Part shown: piece by piece, positions 33,209-43,000 of the stretch | How positions within the stretch are numbered: position 1 is the first letter of the stretch | How the letters are laid out: every line of letters starts with the position of its first letter | Source of the DNA: Collimonas antrihumi | Lineage (GTDB): Bacteria; Pseudomonadota; Gammaproteobacteria; Burkholderiales; Burkholderiaceae_D | DNA: 50,570 bases | Assembly (NCBI RefSeq): GCF_018304965.1 | Contig: NZ_JAGQED010000030.1 | Coordinates: 1-50,570 of the forward strand | Direction: 5' to 3' | Position numbers and translations under genes: made by a program | Notes under the pieces: model-generated | Database searches by the model: none | What the model was told of the DNA's origin: nothing | The model's input: only the letters and a program-made list of their open reading frames with translations

Positions 33209-34291
33209 TTAGAAGGAGTGGCTGATGCCGGCATAACCACCGTTTTGCGCGTGGCCTGGCAACGGGCTGTCGAACTCTGTTCCAAAATTGGCATTACCCT
33301 TGTTGCGCATCGTGCCAACAGCCACGTACAACAAAGTCCGTTTCGACAGGTTGTAATTGGCCCCGGCCACAAACAGGCTACCACTTCCTGCATCGTGATT
33401 GAGCTTGGCATGGTAAGCAGCGCCGATCAGGGTCAATGCAGGCGTCACCGCGTAGTTGGCGCCGATCCAGTAATGATTGATCTTGTCCGGAGCAGTAGCC
33501 GCGGCGGTATCCGGGGCCGAGACATTCTCGTATCCTGCGAACAGTTTCAACTGGTCCACGGTGAAGGTGCCGCCCACAATCAGATCCTTGGAAGCGCTGT
33601 AGACGTCGGTATAACGGCCGTTGGCATCGCGGATAACGTCATAGATAGCACGCAGTTCGAGGCCGCCGGTGGAGTACAGCAGGGAAATGCCGTCTTTACG
33701 GCCATTTTTGGTGGAGCCGGCCTGCTCGCCCAGACTGGTTTGCACGGTAGCGTTAAAGCCGCCCCAGGTTGGTGTCTGGTATTCGATGACGTTGTTGGCT
33801 CCCGGCCAGTTGCGGCCCTTGACCAGATTCTGCGTACTCATGAATTGCTGGCCCGTAGGGTCGAGATTCCAGATGTCATTGACGATAAACAGGTTTTTGC
33901 CGAATTTGATCGAGCCGGCGCTGCCGTTCAAGCCGACATAAGAACGCCGATTGAACAAGGCGCTACCGTTTGTGGTCCCGTTTCTGGCATCAAACCCGGA
34001 TTCCAACAGGAAGAAGGCGCTAAGTCCGCCACCCAGATCTTCGGTGCCCTTGAAGCCGATCATGCTGGTCCCCCACTGATTACCGGATGCCGCCCACTTG
34101 CTGCCGGTCTGGCCGGTCAGGTTGCCATTGGCATCTTTCAACGCAACGCTGCTTTGATAATCGATGCCGGCGTCAACCCGGCCGTAGATAGTGACGTTGG
34201 TTTGTGCCTGTGCCTGGGCACAAGCGGCACCGATCAACATCGTGACTGCCGCCGCCCGCATACATTGCAATTTGATTTTTTTCTGCTGCAT
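33209..34291 (-). CDS. General porin, sugar block
   Basis: A 360-residue Gram-negative trimeric porin. Signal region of about 30 residues (ends AQAQA), then QTNVTIYGRVDAGIDYQSS, MIGFKGTEDLGGGLSAFFLLESGFD, and the C-terminus ending GGYAGISHSF with terminal Phe. ATG 34291 is chosen for AAGGAG 8 nt upstream. It is the most downstream gene of the sugar region on the minus strand, but a 572-bp gap and a 59-bp element shared with the dgoK promoter region suggest its own regulated promoter. It likely admits monosaccharides; specificity is inferred. Confidence 0.9.
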   Translation of the reverse strand: MQQKKIKLQCMRAAAVTMLIGAACAQAQAQTNVTIYGRVDAGIDYQSSVALKDANGNLTGQTGSKWAASGNQWGTSMIGFKGTEDLGGGLSAFFLLESGFDARNGTTNGSALFNRRSYVGLNGSAGSIKFGKNLFIVNDIWNLDPTGQQFMSTQNLVKGRNWPGANNVIEYQTPTWGGFNATVQTSLGEQAGSTKNGRKDGISLLYSTGGLELRAIYDVIRDANGRYTDVYSASKDLIVGGTFTVDQLKLFAGYENVSAPDTAAATAPDKINHYWIGANYAVTPALTLIGAAYHAKLNHDAGSGSLFVAGANYNLSKRTLLYVAVGTMRNKGNANFGTEFDSPLPGHAQNGGYAGISHSF

Positions 34292-34863
34292 GTTAAGTCT
34301 CCTTATGAGTTTAATTTTGCTCAATATCCCTCTTTTTTTGAGATGAAAATCGAGCCTTCCTTCGAAGTCTGTCGCGCGTAAAACAACGACAAACCGGCGA
34401 CGGCACAGAAAGTCACAAATGCCGTATCCACCGATTGCCGCCTACGCCATATCCATTCGTTGCATCTTCAACTTGATCGACCGCAACCGGTATCGACAGG
34501 CCGGCGCTTCGCACCAATCCCGGCGGCGGCCGGCCACCCCAATGCGATTAGCCATGTTTGACGCTGAACCTGATTCGCCTGTCTGGCTGAAAAATATTTC
34601 ACGAAGAGGATTTTGACTCACTGTATTTCAAGTTAAATTAACTGTCAATATCTGATATTAAATCCCAATATATAGGATTAATTTGTGCTGAAATGCGACA
34701 CTCTCGCGATTTGATAGGCCATCTGAATAAATCAAGATGCATCAACGGAGAATTTTCTAAACTGAGATTTGAGGAATTTTCGGGTAAAGACAGCCCACTT
34801 TACCTACCGCCACATGGCGTTATCAAATAACGTCAGACATGGCCGCGCTAACCGTGACGCTTA
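34292..34863 (-). promoter_or_regulatory. Upstream region of the sugar-block porin
   Basis: A gene-free stretch of 572 bp. It holds the 59-bp element at 34626-34684 that recurs at 47462-47520. The remainder is AT-rich with no supported frame. Confidence 0.5.
34626..34684 (-). promoter_or_regulatory. Shared 59-bp element, copy 1
   Basis: It aligns without gaps to 47462-47520: TTT.AAGTTA, CTGTCAATAT.TGA, then AAATCCCAATATATAG and ATT-rich sequence. In both places the downstream gene on the minus strand is a sugar gene (porin here, dgoK there). A common regulator, plausibly the IclR protein at 47610, is inferred. Confidence 0.6.
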
Positions 34864-35925
34864 TCACTCGCTCTCTGCCAATCGATAAATGATTGTTCGT
34901 GAATAGGGTTGCGAAGGACTCGCTACCGCCGAGGGCCACTCAGGATGATTGACACAATCGGGATAGTTTTGGGGCTCAATACACAATCCAGCCAGCGGCC
35001 CATACAAACCAAAAGTACGTTCTTTGGAAAGTACGAATCCGTTATAAAAAATTGCGCCAGGTGCATCGCTCCCTACACTAAGCGTCCAAGGAGATCCTGG
35101 AGAACTAACGTGCGCCAGCATGCGGGTTGGATCGCGCTGGGGGTTCACATATGTGGTATTGAAACATCCGTTGGGCATTCTCGGCACCTGGTCGGACAAG
35201 GTACGTGCCACTCGAAAGTCAAAAGCCGTATTTTCGACTTCCAGCACTGCACCCGAGGGGATATAGTCACCACGATCGTGCAGATACTGGTCCGCGGCAA
35301 TTTGCAATTGGTGGTCCATGATGCTTGGCTGATGCGCCTCACCTGCCCTCAACGAAACCCCATGCAGATTGAAATAGGCATGGTTGGTGGTGTTGATGAT
35401 CGTTTCTTGTGCGCAAAAAGCTCTGTGGACGATGCGCAACAGGTCTTCGGACTCGAGGTCATAGCAGACTTCCATTTCGACAGAACCCGGATAACCTTGG
35501 TCGCCATCCGGGGAATGCAAACTGAACTCCACGCCGTGCGAGCCTATGCATTTCAGTTGCCACAGGCGTTGACCAAATCCCAGCGCACCGCCGTGGACAT
35601 GATTCTTCCCGGAGTCGTTGCGCTCCAGGCGTACAATTTTGCCGTTCATCGGGAACTCGCCATTGGCGATACGGTTTGCAAACCGCCCTACGGTCACCCC
35701 CATTGAGACTTGATCCGCCAAGGCATGCCTCGGGTCGGGATAGAAAAGACATAGATCTACCCAATCGCCATCCCTGGTGAGGCGGCGCCAACGCTCGATG
35801 CGCGCACCGACATTCAGAAATGTCAGCCAGACCCGCGCACCTCGCACATGAATTCGAAACAAACCAGGTGCGACTGCAGCCAGTGATTCATGCCAAACCT
35901 CCATGGCCGATTCCATACTTTTCAT
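34864..35925 (-). CDS. galM: Aldose 1-epimerase (galactose mutarotase)
   Basis: About 353 residues from ATG 35925, which has AAGGA 7 nt upstream; the frame opens at GTG 35943. Family hallmarks are GRFANRIANGEF near residue 90, KNHVHGGALGFGQRLW with a catalytic-type His, NTTNHAYFNLHG with the second His, and a C-terminal LCIEPQNYPDCVNHPEWPS carrying the Glu base. It interconverts alpha and beta anomers of galactose or arabinose, supplying the form used by the sugar dehydrogenase. Last gene of the long minus-strand sugar operon. Confidence 0.92.
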   Translation of the reverse strand: MKSMESAMEVWHESLAAVAPGLFRIHVRGARVWLTFLNVGARIERWRRLTRDGDWVDLCLFYPDPRHALADQVSMGVTVGRFANRIANGEFPMNGKIVRLERNDSGKNHVHGGALGFGQRLWQLKCIGSHGVEFSLHSPDGDQGYPGSVEMEVCYDLESEDLLRIVHRAFCAQETIINTTNHAYFNLHGVSLRAGEAHQPSIMDHQLQIAADQYLHDRGDYIPSGAVLEVENTAFDFRVARTLSDQVPRMPNGCFNTTYVNPQRDPTRMLAHVSSPGSPWTLSVGSDAPGAIFYNGFVLSKERTFGLYGPLAGLCIEPQNYPDCVNHPEWPSAVASPSQPYSRTIIYRLAESE

Positions 35926-35951
35926 GATGGCATCCTTTGCCACACAGAACG

Positions 35952-36848
35952 CTACCAGGCCAGCAAGTGATCGCTATAACGTTCCAGCGTGGCCAGACCA
36001 AAAGCATCAGGCGCCAACGCCGGAGCGCGATCAAACACCTGCTCCAGTCCCAGACGGCGAGCCGTCAGGCGTTTGCCATAGCACAGGAAGTTATCGATCG
36101 ACTGCATCAGGAACACAATCAGCGGCAATATCTCACGGTACAGCGCCAGTGCCTGTTGCAAATTATCTTCGCCGCCTTGCCTGATCAGATTGTATATTTT
36201 GACCTGCACATCGAAACACTCCGGTGCCGGGATCAGGCCGGCACAGCCGGCCAGCAAATTATCCGGCAGTTCCAAACCGCCACGCCCGTTGAAAACAGTG
36301 AACATACCATCGGTAGTTTCAATGGTTTTCCGGATTGCGGCGGCAGTACCTTCGGCTTTCAGGATTTTTACGTTCTGATGATTCCGGCCCAGCACTTTCA
36401 AACCCGCATCAGACAAGCCCGTGCCCAAATACATGGCGGCATTCTGGATCGCTACCGGTACCGGACAAGCGTCGGCTACCGCGCCGAAAAAACGAATATA
36501 TTCGGTCTCGGGCACGCTCCGGCCAGCCGGTGGTTGCAGCACCACCCAGTCGGCTCCCAGTCCGGCGGCCGCCTTGGCAAACGCCACATATTCGGGAATA
36601 TTCGGCTCGCTGATGGTCACCGCCAGCGGTACCCGGCCAGCAACATCCTCGGCCGCCCATTCCATCACCTGGCGCCGTTCGCCGGCCGCCAGCTTATTGG
36701 CTTCGGTCGCCAAACCGAGGATGGCAATGCCATGCGCACCATGACGGATACTGGCTTCGACCTGAGCCCGCATGGCGTTGCGGTCCAACGTCCCGTCGGC
36801 CTTGAAGAACGCGTACAGAATCGGATAGATGCCCTGATAATTTGTCAT
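35952..36848 (-). CDS. L-2-keto-3-deoxyarabonate dehydratase-like protein (DHDPS family)
   Basis: A 298-residue DapA-superfamily protein from ATG 36848, chosen because AAAGGAG lies 5 nt upstream; the open frame starts 8 codons earlier. The Schiff-base Lys is in KILKAEG. Where ordinary members have the Tyr of YNxP, this one reads AIQNAAMY, as I recall for keto-deoxy-arabonate dehydratases. In this operon the expected job is to convert L-2-keto-3-deoxyarabonate to alpha-ketoglutarate semialdehyde. An aldolase cleaving the same substrate is the alternative. Lactonase and arabonate dehydratase genes lie immediately upstream. Confidence 0.75.
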   Translation of the reverse strand: MTNYQGIYPILYAFFKADGTLDRNAMRAQVEASIRHGAHGIAILGLATEANKLAAGERRQVMEWAAEDVAGRVPLAVTISEPNIPEYVAFAKAAAGLGADWVVLQPPAGRSVPETEYIRFFGAVADACPVPVAIQNAAMYLGTGLSDAGLKVLGRNHQNVKILKAEGTAAAIRKTIETTDGMFTVFNGRGGLELPDNLLAGCAGLIPAPECFDVQVKIYNLIRQGGEDNLQQALALYREILPLIVFLMQSIDNFLCYGKRLTARRLGLEQVFDRAPALAPDAFGLATLERYSDHLLAW

Positions 36849-36881
36849 GCCTGCTCCTTTGACTTCATTCATTTGTAATCG

Positions 36882-37790
36882 TTATATACGTCCACCGAAG
36901 CGCACCTCTGGCAAACCGCGCACATCATTGAACTGCTTATGGAACAGGCCGCCGGCCAGCGGCTCGTCGATCAGCATGCCGACCGAGAGCGATTCCTGCG
37001 CTGTCGTCACAAACAGCTGGTTGAACTGTGTACCGCCGAAGCAGACGCAGCTTGGCTGCGACACCGGCAGATGCAACATACGGTCAACGCCGCCATCCGG
37101 TGCGTAACGGACCACGCGGGCACCTCCCCATTGTGCGCTCCATAGGAATCCATCGGCGTCGACGGTCGCGCCATCGGGTGCAGCGGGGCCGGAGCCGAGC
37201 TCGGCAAACACATTGAACTGCGAGGCATCGCTGCTCCCGTAGCCGTCCCAGCGGTAGATGATTTTCCCTATCGAATCGCAAAAATACATGGCGCTGCCAT
37301 CGACACTGAAACAAATGCTGTTGGCGATGGCAATCCTCGGCAATGGCAGACGTTCCAGCGTCAGATCGTGATTAAGCCGATAAAAACTACCTATTGACTC
37401 TTTGCTACCCCGTTCATCCATGGTGCCGAACACGAAGCGGCCCTGACGGTCGCAACGGCCGTCATTGACCCGCGTCATCGGCAATTCGGCTTCCACCGCA
37501 CAGATATCGGTCACGGTCTCGGTGCGCAGATCGAAAAAAGCCAGTCGGGATGCCAGCCCTAACAAAAAAATGTTTTCATCTGTCGTGAATGCAAAACAGG
37601 ACAGCCGCTCCGGCATGATCCAATCCCTGCACGCGCCACTATCCGGACAATAACAATGCAGCCGCTGCGCCAGGATATCGGTCCAGTAGACCCGTTGGCT
37701 GCGTTCGCACCACAGCACACCCTCCCCCAGATGGTTCTGGGCATCGACCAGCAGATCGAGTTGCTTCGCCGCACTCATGTTACCGTCCAT
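36882..37790 (-). CDS. SMP-30/gluconolactonase family sugar lactonase
   Basis: A 302-residue six-bladed beta-propeller lactonase. Metal ligands are in LGEGVLWCERSQRVYWTDI (Glu), RVNDGRCDRQGRFVFGTMDE (Asn, Asp), IANSICFSVDG (Asn) and DGATVDADGFLWSA (Asp). It hydrolyses the lactone formed by the sugar dehydrogenase, L-arabino-1,4-lactone and probably D-galactonolactone, to the aldonate. It starts 2 bp after the dehydratase gene stops. Confidence 0.88.
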   Translation of the reverse strand: MDGNMSAAKQLDLLVDAQNHLGEGVLWCERSQRVYWTDILAQRLHCYCPDSGACRDWIMPERLSCFAFTTDENIFLLGLASRLAFFDLRTETVTDICAVEAELPMTRVNDGRCDRQGRFVFGTMDERGSKESIGSFYRLNHDLTLERLPLPRIAIANSICFSVDGSAMYFCDSIGKIIYRWDGYGSSDASQFNVFAELGSGPAAPDGATVDADGFLWSAQWGGARVVRYAPDGGVDRMLHLPVSQPSCVCFGGTQFNQLFVTTAQESLSVGMLIDEPLAGGLFHKQFNDVRGLPEVRFGGRI

Positions 37791-37792
37791 GC

Positions 37793-39526
37793 TCAGTGTG
37801 ATTCACGCGGCACTGCGGAACCGCGGCAACCGACCAGAAAATCCAGATCGACGCCCTGATCGGCCTGCAATACATGCTTTATATACATGGACTGATAACC
37901 GCCGCGCATGGCCGGCACGGGCGCCTGCCATTCTGCGCGCCGGCGGGCCAGTTCTTCATCGCTGACATCCAGGTGCAGACGCCGTGCCGCCACGTCGAGG
38001 TCGATCATGTCGCCGTCGCGCACCAGCGCCAGCGGGCCGCCCATCGCCGCTTCCGGCGCAACGTGCAACACCACGGTGCCAAACGCGGTACCGCTCATGC
38101 GCGCGTCCGAGATGCGTACCATGTCCTGGACTCCCTGCTCCAGCAATTTTTTTGGCAAGCCCATGTTGCCCACCTCTGCCATGCCCGGATAGCCTTTGGG
38201 GCCACAGTTTTGCAACACCATGACGCAGCTGGCGTCGATATCGAGATCGGGATTGTCGATTCTTTCCTTGTAATGCTCGATACTGTGAAACACCACGGCG
38301 CGGCCGCGATGCTGCATCAGCGCCGGCGTTGCGGCCGATGGTTTGATGATCGCTCCGCGCGGCGACAGATTGCCCTTCAAGACCGCAATGCCACCCTCTT
38401 CCTTGAAAGGCTCGGCCAGCGGGTGGATGACGTCGGGATTGAAATTTTCCGCATCCTCGACATTGGCCGCGAGGCTAGTCCCGGTGACGGTCAGAGCGTC
38501 GCCGTGCAAACTCCCCAGCAGCTCGCGAATAATCACCGGCAAGCCGCCCGCATAATAAAAATCTTCCATCAGATACTGGCCTGACGGCATCAGGTTCAGC
38601 AGGCAGGGGATATCGCGCCCCAGCCGATCCCAGTCTGCCAGGGTCAGGTCGACGCCAATACGGCCGGCAATCGCTAGCAAATGCACCACAGCATTAGTCG
38701 AGCCCCCGATTGCGCCATTCACCATGATGGCGTTTTCAAACGCCTGCTTGGTCAATATCTGCGATAGCTTCAAATCTTCATGCACCATATCGACGATGCG
38801 CCGTCCGGTCATTTGCGCCTGCAGCTTGCGCCGCGCATCGACGGCCGGAATCGCCGCATTACCTGGCAAGGTGACGCCCAGCGCCTCCACCATGCTGGCC
38901 ATGGTCGAAGCCGTGCCCATGGTCATGCAGTGCCCGGTCGAGCGCGACATGCACGATTCGGCCTGCTTGAAATCGCTCAAGGTCATGCGGCCTGCACGCA
39001 AGTCTTCCGAGAATTTCCAGACGTCGGTGCCGGAACCGATAGGTTTGCCGCGGTAATTGCCGTTCAACATAGGGCCACCCGACAGGACGATGGTCGGCAG
39101 ATCCACACTGGCCGCGCCCATCAACAGCGCCGGGGTAGTTTTGTCACAGCCGGTTAGCAGCACCACACCGTCGATCGGGTTAGCGCGGATCGATTCTTCC
39201 ACATCCATGCTGGCCAAATTACGGAACAGCATGGCGGTCGGGCGTAAATTCGATTCCCCCAGCGACATGGCGGGAAATTCGACCGGAAAACCACCCGCTT
39301 CCAGGACGCCGCGCTTGACGGCTTCGGCCAGGTCGCGGAAATGACCGTTGCAAGGCGTTAGTTCGGACCAGGTGTTGCAGATGCCAATCACTGGTCTGCC
39401 ATCAAATGCATCGTTTGGATAACCCTGATTTTTCATCCAGCTGCGGTGGATGAAACCATCTTTGTCGTCGCCGCCGAACCATGCTTGCGAGCGCAGGCGG
39501 CGGGATGGGTGTTTTGGTTCTGTCAT
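37793..39526 (-). CDS. L-arabonate dehydratase (IlvD/Edd family)
   Basis: A 577-residue Fe-S dehydratase. The N-terminal WFGGDDKDGFIHRSWMKNQG segment is characteristic of pentonate dehydratases. Cluster Cys are in TPCNGH, LTGCDKTTPA and FKQAESCMSRSTGHCMTMG, and ARMSGTAFGTVVLH is near the C-terminus. It removes water from L-arabonate to give L-2-keto-3-deoxyarabonate. Length and motifs separate it from dihydroxy-acid dehydratase and 6-phosphogluconate dehydratase. GGAGG precedes the start. The neighbours provide the steps before and after. Confidence 0.9.
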   Translation of the reverse strand: MTEPKHPSRRLRSQAWFGGDDKDGFIHRSWMKNQGYPNDAFDGRPVIGICNTWSELTPCNGHFRDLAEAVKRGVLEAGGFPVEFPAMSLGESNLRPTAMLFRNLASMDVEESIRANPIDGVVLLTGCDKTTPALLMGAASVDLPTIVLSGGPMLNGNYRGKPIGSGTDVWKFSEDLRAGRMTLSDFKQAESCMSRSTGHCMTMGTASTMASMVEALGVTLPGNAAIPAVDARRKLQAQMTGRRIVDMVHEDLKLSQILTKQAFENAIMVNGAIGGSTNAVVHLLAIAGRIGVDLTLADWDRLGRDIPCLLNLMPSGQYLMEDFYYAGGLPVIIRELLGSLHGDALTVTGTSLAANVEDAENFNPDVIHPLAEPFKEEGGIAVLKGNLSPRGAIIKPSAATPALMQHRGRAVVFHSIEHYKERIDNPDLDIDASCVMVLQNCGPKGYPGMAEVGNMGLPKKLLEQGVQDMVRISDARMSGTAFGTVVLHVAPEAAMGGPLALVRDGDMIDLDVAARRLHLDVSDEELARRRAEWQAPVPAMRGGYQSMYIKHVLQADQGVDLDFLVGCRGSAVPRESH

Positions 39527-39592
39527 AGTGCCTCCAGAATTGCCTTTGTAATTGTGGGAATTGAGGTTTCCCGCGATATTCCGAGTACCCGA

Positions 39593-40369
39593 TCAGTCGT
39601 GATATACAACTGATCGTCCGCCATCAATGACGATGGTACTGGCGTTGATAAATGGCGCCTCGTCGGACGCCAGAAAAACTGCCGTCATCCCGACCTCATC
39701 GGGACGCCCGATGCGTTTAGGTGGCAGCAGATCGCAAGTAGCTTGCCGGGCAGCGGCAGGATCGGGAAAACTATTCCAGTGCTCGATATTCAGGCGCGTT
39801 TCGATATAACCCGGTGCAATCGCGTTGACACGTATGCCGCGGGCGGCGTACTCCAGCGCCAGCGCCCGAGTCAAGCCAATCACGCCATGCTTGGCCACCG
39901 GGTACGGAAAGCACCCGGGAATGATGGAAAAGGAATGCGTCGAGGCCATATTGATAATGCTGCCACCGCCGCCGTCGAGCATGGCAGGCAGCGCGGCCTG
40001 ACAACAATGCCACACGCCGTCCAGGTCGACCGACATGCACAATTTCCAGTCATCCACCGTCATTTTCAGAGGTTCCCGGAAGACGTTGATACCCGCGTTG
40101 TTGACCAGCACATCGATGCGTCCAAACCGTGCCAGCGTTGCGGCCACCATGGCCTGAACCGATTCGGCCTGCGCCACATCGGTGCGAACGAACAACGCAG
40201 AGGCGCCTTGCGCTACGAGGTCACGCGTTTTGGCAGCCCCCACGGCCTCATCCAGTTCGGCAATCACCACGCTGGCACCTTCCCCGGCAAAGCAGTCCGC
40301 CACCGCCGCACCGATGCCTTGGCCGCCACCGGTCACGATGCAAATTTTTCCTTGAAGTCGATGAGTCAT
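39593..40369 (-). CDS. SDR-family L-arabinose/D-galactose 1-dehydrogenase
   Basis: A 258-residue classical short-chain dehydrogenase: cofactor motif TGGGQGIGAAVADCF, VNNAGINVF, catalytic Ser in MASTHSFS, and the catalytic YxxxK seen as YPVAK. The acidic residue in IAELDEA after strand 2 favours NAD. In this operon it should oxidise the pyranose at C1 to the lactone. L-arabinose and D-galactose share configuration at C1-C4, so one enzyme may serve both branches. It lies 64 bp after the permease gene. Confidence 0.85.
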   Translation of the reverse strand: MTHRLQGKICIVTGGGQGIGAAVADCFAGEGASVVIAELDEAVGAAKTRDLVAQGASALFVRTDVAQAESVQAMVAATLARFGRIDVLVNNAGINVFREPLKMTVDDWKLCMSVDLDGVWHCCQAALPAMLDGGGGSIINMASTHSFSIIPGCFPYPVAKHGVIGLTRALALEYAARGIRVNAIAPGYIETRLNIEHWNSFPDPAAARQATCDLLPPKRIGRPDEVGMTAVFLASDEAPFINASTIVIDGGRSVVYHD

Positions 40370-40433
40370 GTTTTTTTCCAGTACGGCTTTTCGTTATAGC
40401 AACGGAGATAGTGGGAAATCATTTTTCAGGAGC

Positions 40434-41381
40434 TCACTCAGCCCGACTCTTGAGCTGGTCCACCAGCACGGCCAACAACAAAATCGTACCCCGCACCACA
40501 TATTGGTAGAACGAGTCGACATTGAGCAGGCTCATCACATTCTCCACGGTCCCCATGATGAGCACCCCTACCACCACCCCACTAATAGTGGCGCGTCCGC
40601 CCATCAAGGACACCCCGCCCAGCACGCAGGCCGAGATCACGCTGAGCTCAAAACCTTGCGCCGCATTGGGTTGCCCACTCGTAATGCGCGAGGCCAGGAT
40701 GACGCCCGCCAAACCTGCTACAGCACCCTGGATCAGGAAGATGTAGACACGGGTCTTTGCAACGTTGACGCCGGCGAGCCGGGAGGCTTCCGGGTTTCCC
40801 CCGATTGCCAGGGTATTGCGTCCATATACCGTCTTGTTCAACATCACGCCGAACACCACAAAACACAGTACCGTGATCCAAATCGGGGTAGGAATGCCCA
40901 GCAGCATGCTCGTACCCAGGCCGAAAAAGCTCTCGTTGGTGACCCCGACCGCCTGTCCACCAGAGGCAAGGAAGGCCATGCCGCGCACGATTTGCATGGT
41001 TGCCAAGGTGGTAATCAACGCGTTGATGCGTAGATAGGAGATCACCGCGCCGTTGATCCATCCGACAATAATCCCGCACGCCAGGCTGGCCAGAATCCCC
41101 ATGGTTATGCTGTCTGTCTTGTTCAGCACCATGGCGCAGACCACGCCCGCGCATGCCACGGTTGAACCAATCGAAAGATCGAAGTCACGCGAGGCCAGGC
41201 AAAACATCATGGTGCAGGCAAGCATGCCAATTTGCGAAACTGAAAGGCCAAGCCCGATCATGTTTTGCTGCGAAAAGAAATACGGCACGGTCAACGACAA
41301 GGTTACGAACATCGCGACAAAGATAAAAATCAGACTGTAGTCTTCGATGACCCGTCGCATCAAGGATGGTTGTGTTTTCAT
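40434..41381 (-). CDS. araH: L-arabinose/galactose ABC transporter permease
   Basis: A 315-residue polytopic membrane protein of the ribose/xylose permease family (BPD_transp_2), with about 8-10 hydrophobic helices. Typical segments are ASRDFDLSIGSTVACAGVVC, NGAVISYLRINALITTLATM, and GGVSLMGGRATISGVVVGVLIMG. It forms the membrane channel of the AraFGH importer. The start lies 6 bp after the ATPase gene. Confidence 0.9.
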   Translation of the reverse strand: MKTQPSLMRRVIEDYSLIFIFVAMFVTLSLTVPYFFSQQNMIGLGLSVSQIGMLACTMMFCLASRDFDLSIGSTVACAGVVCAMVLNKTDSITMGILASLACGIIVGWINGAVISYLRINALITTLATMQIVRGMAFLASGGQAVGVTNESFFGLGTSMLLGIPTPIWITVLCFVVFGVMLNKTVYGRNTLAIGGNPEASRLAGVNVAKTRVYIFLIQGAVAGLAGVILASRITSGQPNAAQGFELSVISACVLGGVSLMGGRATISGVVVGVLIMGTVENVMSLLNVDSFYQYVVRGTILLLAVLVDQLKSRAE

Positions 41382-41387
41382 GTTCTC

Positions 41388-42905
41388 TCAATTTCCAGTT
41401 ATTGAAGCAGTGGCGCTCTTGGGCAAAGCCATTGCAAGTACCTTGTTTTCATTGGCATCTTCGTGGCTCACTTCACCCACAATTTGTCCTTGACACATCA
41501 CCACAATGCGGTCAGACACACCCAGTACCTCGGGTAGTTCACTAGACACCATCACAATGCCGCAGCCCTTACGCGCCAGCTCGTACATCACGGCGTAGAT
41601 TTCATGCTTTGCGCCTACGTCAATGCCGCGTGTGGGCTCGTCCATGATGATGACTTTTACATTGGGTTCTGCCAGCCAACGTGACAGAATGGCTTTTTGC
41701 TGATTGCCGCCCGATAGAAAACGAATTTCCTGAGATCGGTTCGGTGTCTTAATTTTCAGCAATTTGATGAATCGGTCTGCCGTTGCGGCTTCTTTTTTAT
41801 CGTCGACGAAAAATCTGAACTTGCGATCATGGCGTCGTACGCTCATGTTGATGTTCTCTGACACCGAGCGTCCGCCCACGATCCCCTCTTCCTTGCGGTC
41901 CTCGGGACAAAATACAATGCCGTTGGCAATCGAGTTTTGAATCCCCACTCCCTGCAATTCCTTATCACCCAGGAAAATTTTGCCGGTATGCATGGTCTCG
42001 GCCCCGTAAACCAACTTCATCAATTCGCTTCGGCCCGCACCCACCAAACCAAAAAAGCCAACGATTTCGCCCTGGCGAACCTCAAAACTCAGTGGCTGCG
42101 GCACGGACTTGCCTTGCATGTTTTCGACCTTCAGCACCACCGGCCCCAAGGGTCGAGGCTGGTAGTCATAGATATCGGCAATTTCACGCCCTACCATCTG
42201 GTTAATCAGCTCATGCTGGGACACCTGGCTCAGCGACGGGTAGGACACCACCTTGCGTCCATCCCTGAAGACGGTGCAACTGTCGCACAAACGATAAATC
42301 TCATCTAAGCGATGAGAAATATAAATCAATGCCTTATTCTTGCGCTTGAGGTCGTCCACCATGCGAAACAGGATTTCTGTTTCGCGATTAGACAGGCTGC
42401 TGGTAGGCTCGTCCAGGGCGATGATCTTGGCATCACGCATCAATGCCTTACAGATCTCAACCATCTGACGCTGCGCAATGGACAGATCTCGCAATTTGGC
42501 ACGCGGATCGATGTCAACGCCCATTCGTTCCAACTCCGACCGAACCAACTCCAGTGCAGCAGACTCACGCAGATAGCCGAACTTTGAAATAAAATGTCCC
42601 AGCATGAGGTTGTCAGCCACCGACATGTCTGGCACATACTGGAGTTCCTGGTGGATGATCGCAACGCCAGCAGCAATCGAATCGCTGGCGCTACGGAAGT
42701 GCTGTTCCTGACCACCAATCAGAATTTGCCCTGACGATGGAATGTATTGGCCACCCAGGATTTTCAGCAGGGTAGATTTTCCGGCTCCGTTTTCGCCCAT
42801 CAGTCCATGGACTTGTCCTTCGGCGGCCTCAAACGACACACCGTCAAGCGCTTTCACACCAGGAAACTGCTTGCTGATTGATAAAAATTGTAAATAGGTA
42901 CTCAC
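41388..42905 (-). CDS. araG: L-arabinose/galactose ABC transporter ATPase
   Basis: A 505-residue duplicated ABC ATPase. Half 1 has Walker [10 protein letters not shown], signature LSIAQRQ and Walker [10 protein letters not shown]; half 2 has the degenerate [16 protein letters not shown] and [10 protein letters not shown]. This is the form found in ribose/arabinose importers. It energises uptake together with the permease at 40434. The start is GTG (complement of 42903-42905) with GAGGAG upstream. Confidence 0.92.
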   Translation of the reverse strand: MSTYLQFLSISKQFPGVKALDGVSFEAAEGQVHGLMGENGAGKSTLLKILGGQYIPSSGQILIGGQEQHFRSASDSIAAGVAIIHQELQYVPDMSVADNLMLGHFISKFGYLRESAALELVRSELERMGVDIDPRAKLRDLSIAQRQMVEICKALMRDAKIIALDEPTSSLSNRETEILFRMVDDLKRKNKALIYISHRLDEIYRLCDSCTVFRDGRKVVSYPSLSQVSQHELINQMVGREIADIYDYQPRPLGPVVLKVENMQGKSVPQPLSFEVRQGEIVGFFGLVGAGRSELMKLVYGAETMHTGKIFLGDKELQGVGIQNSIANGIVFCPEDRKEEGIVGGRSVSENINMSVRRHDRKFRFFVDDKKEAATADRFIKLLKIKTPNRSQEIRFLSGGNQQKAILSRWLAEPNVKVIIMDEPTRGIDVGAKHEIYAVMYELARKGCGIVMVSSELPEVLGVSDRIVVMCQGQIVGEVSHEDANENKVLAMALPKSATASITGN

Positions 42906-43000
42906 TGGCAGTCTCCTCGCGCTGGGCGATCTGCTGATTTATAACGAAGGCTGCGCCGGCCGCCCAATAGGTCTCGGCGCAGCTTGGCTTGTGCTTGCAT

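Noticed and set aside
33218-34381. 387-codon plus-strand open frame
   Set aside because: Shadow of the porin gene, which has signal peptide, barrel motifs, ribosome site and terminator on the minus strand.
35937-36878. 313-codon plus-strand open frame
   Set aside because: Antisense to the DHDPS-family gene; no recognisable protein features.
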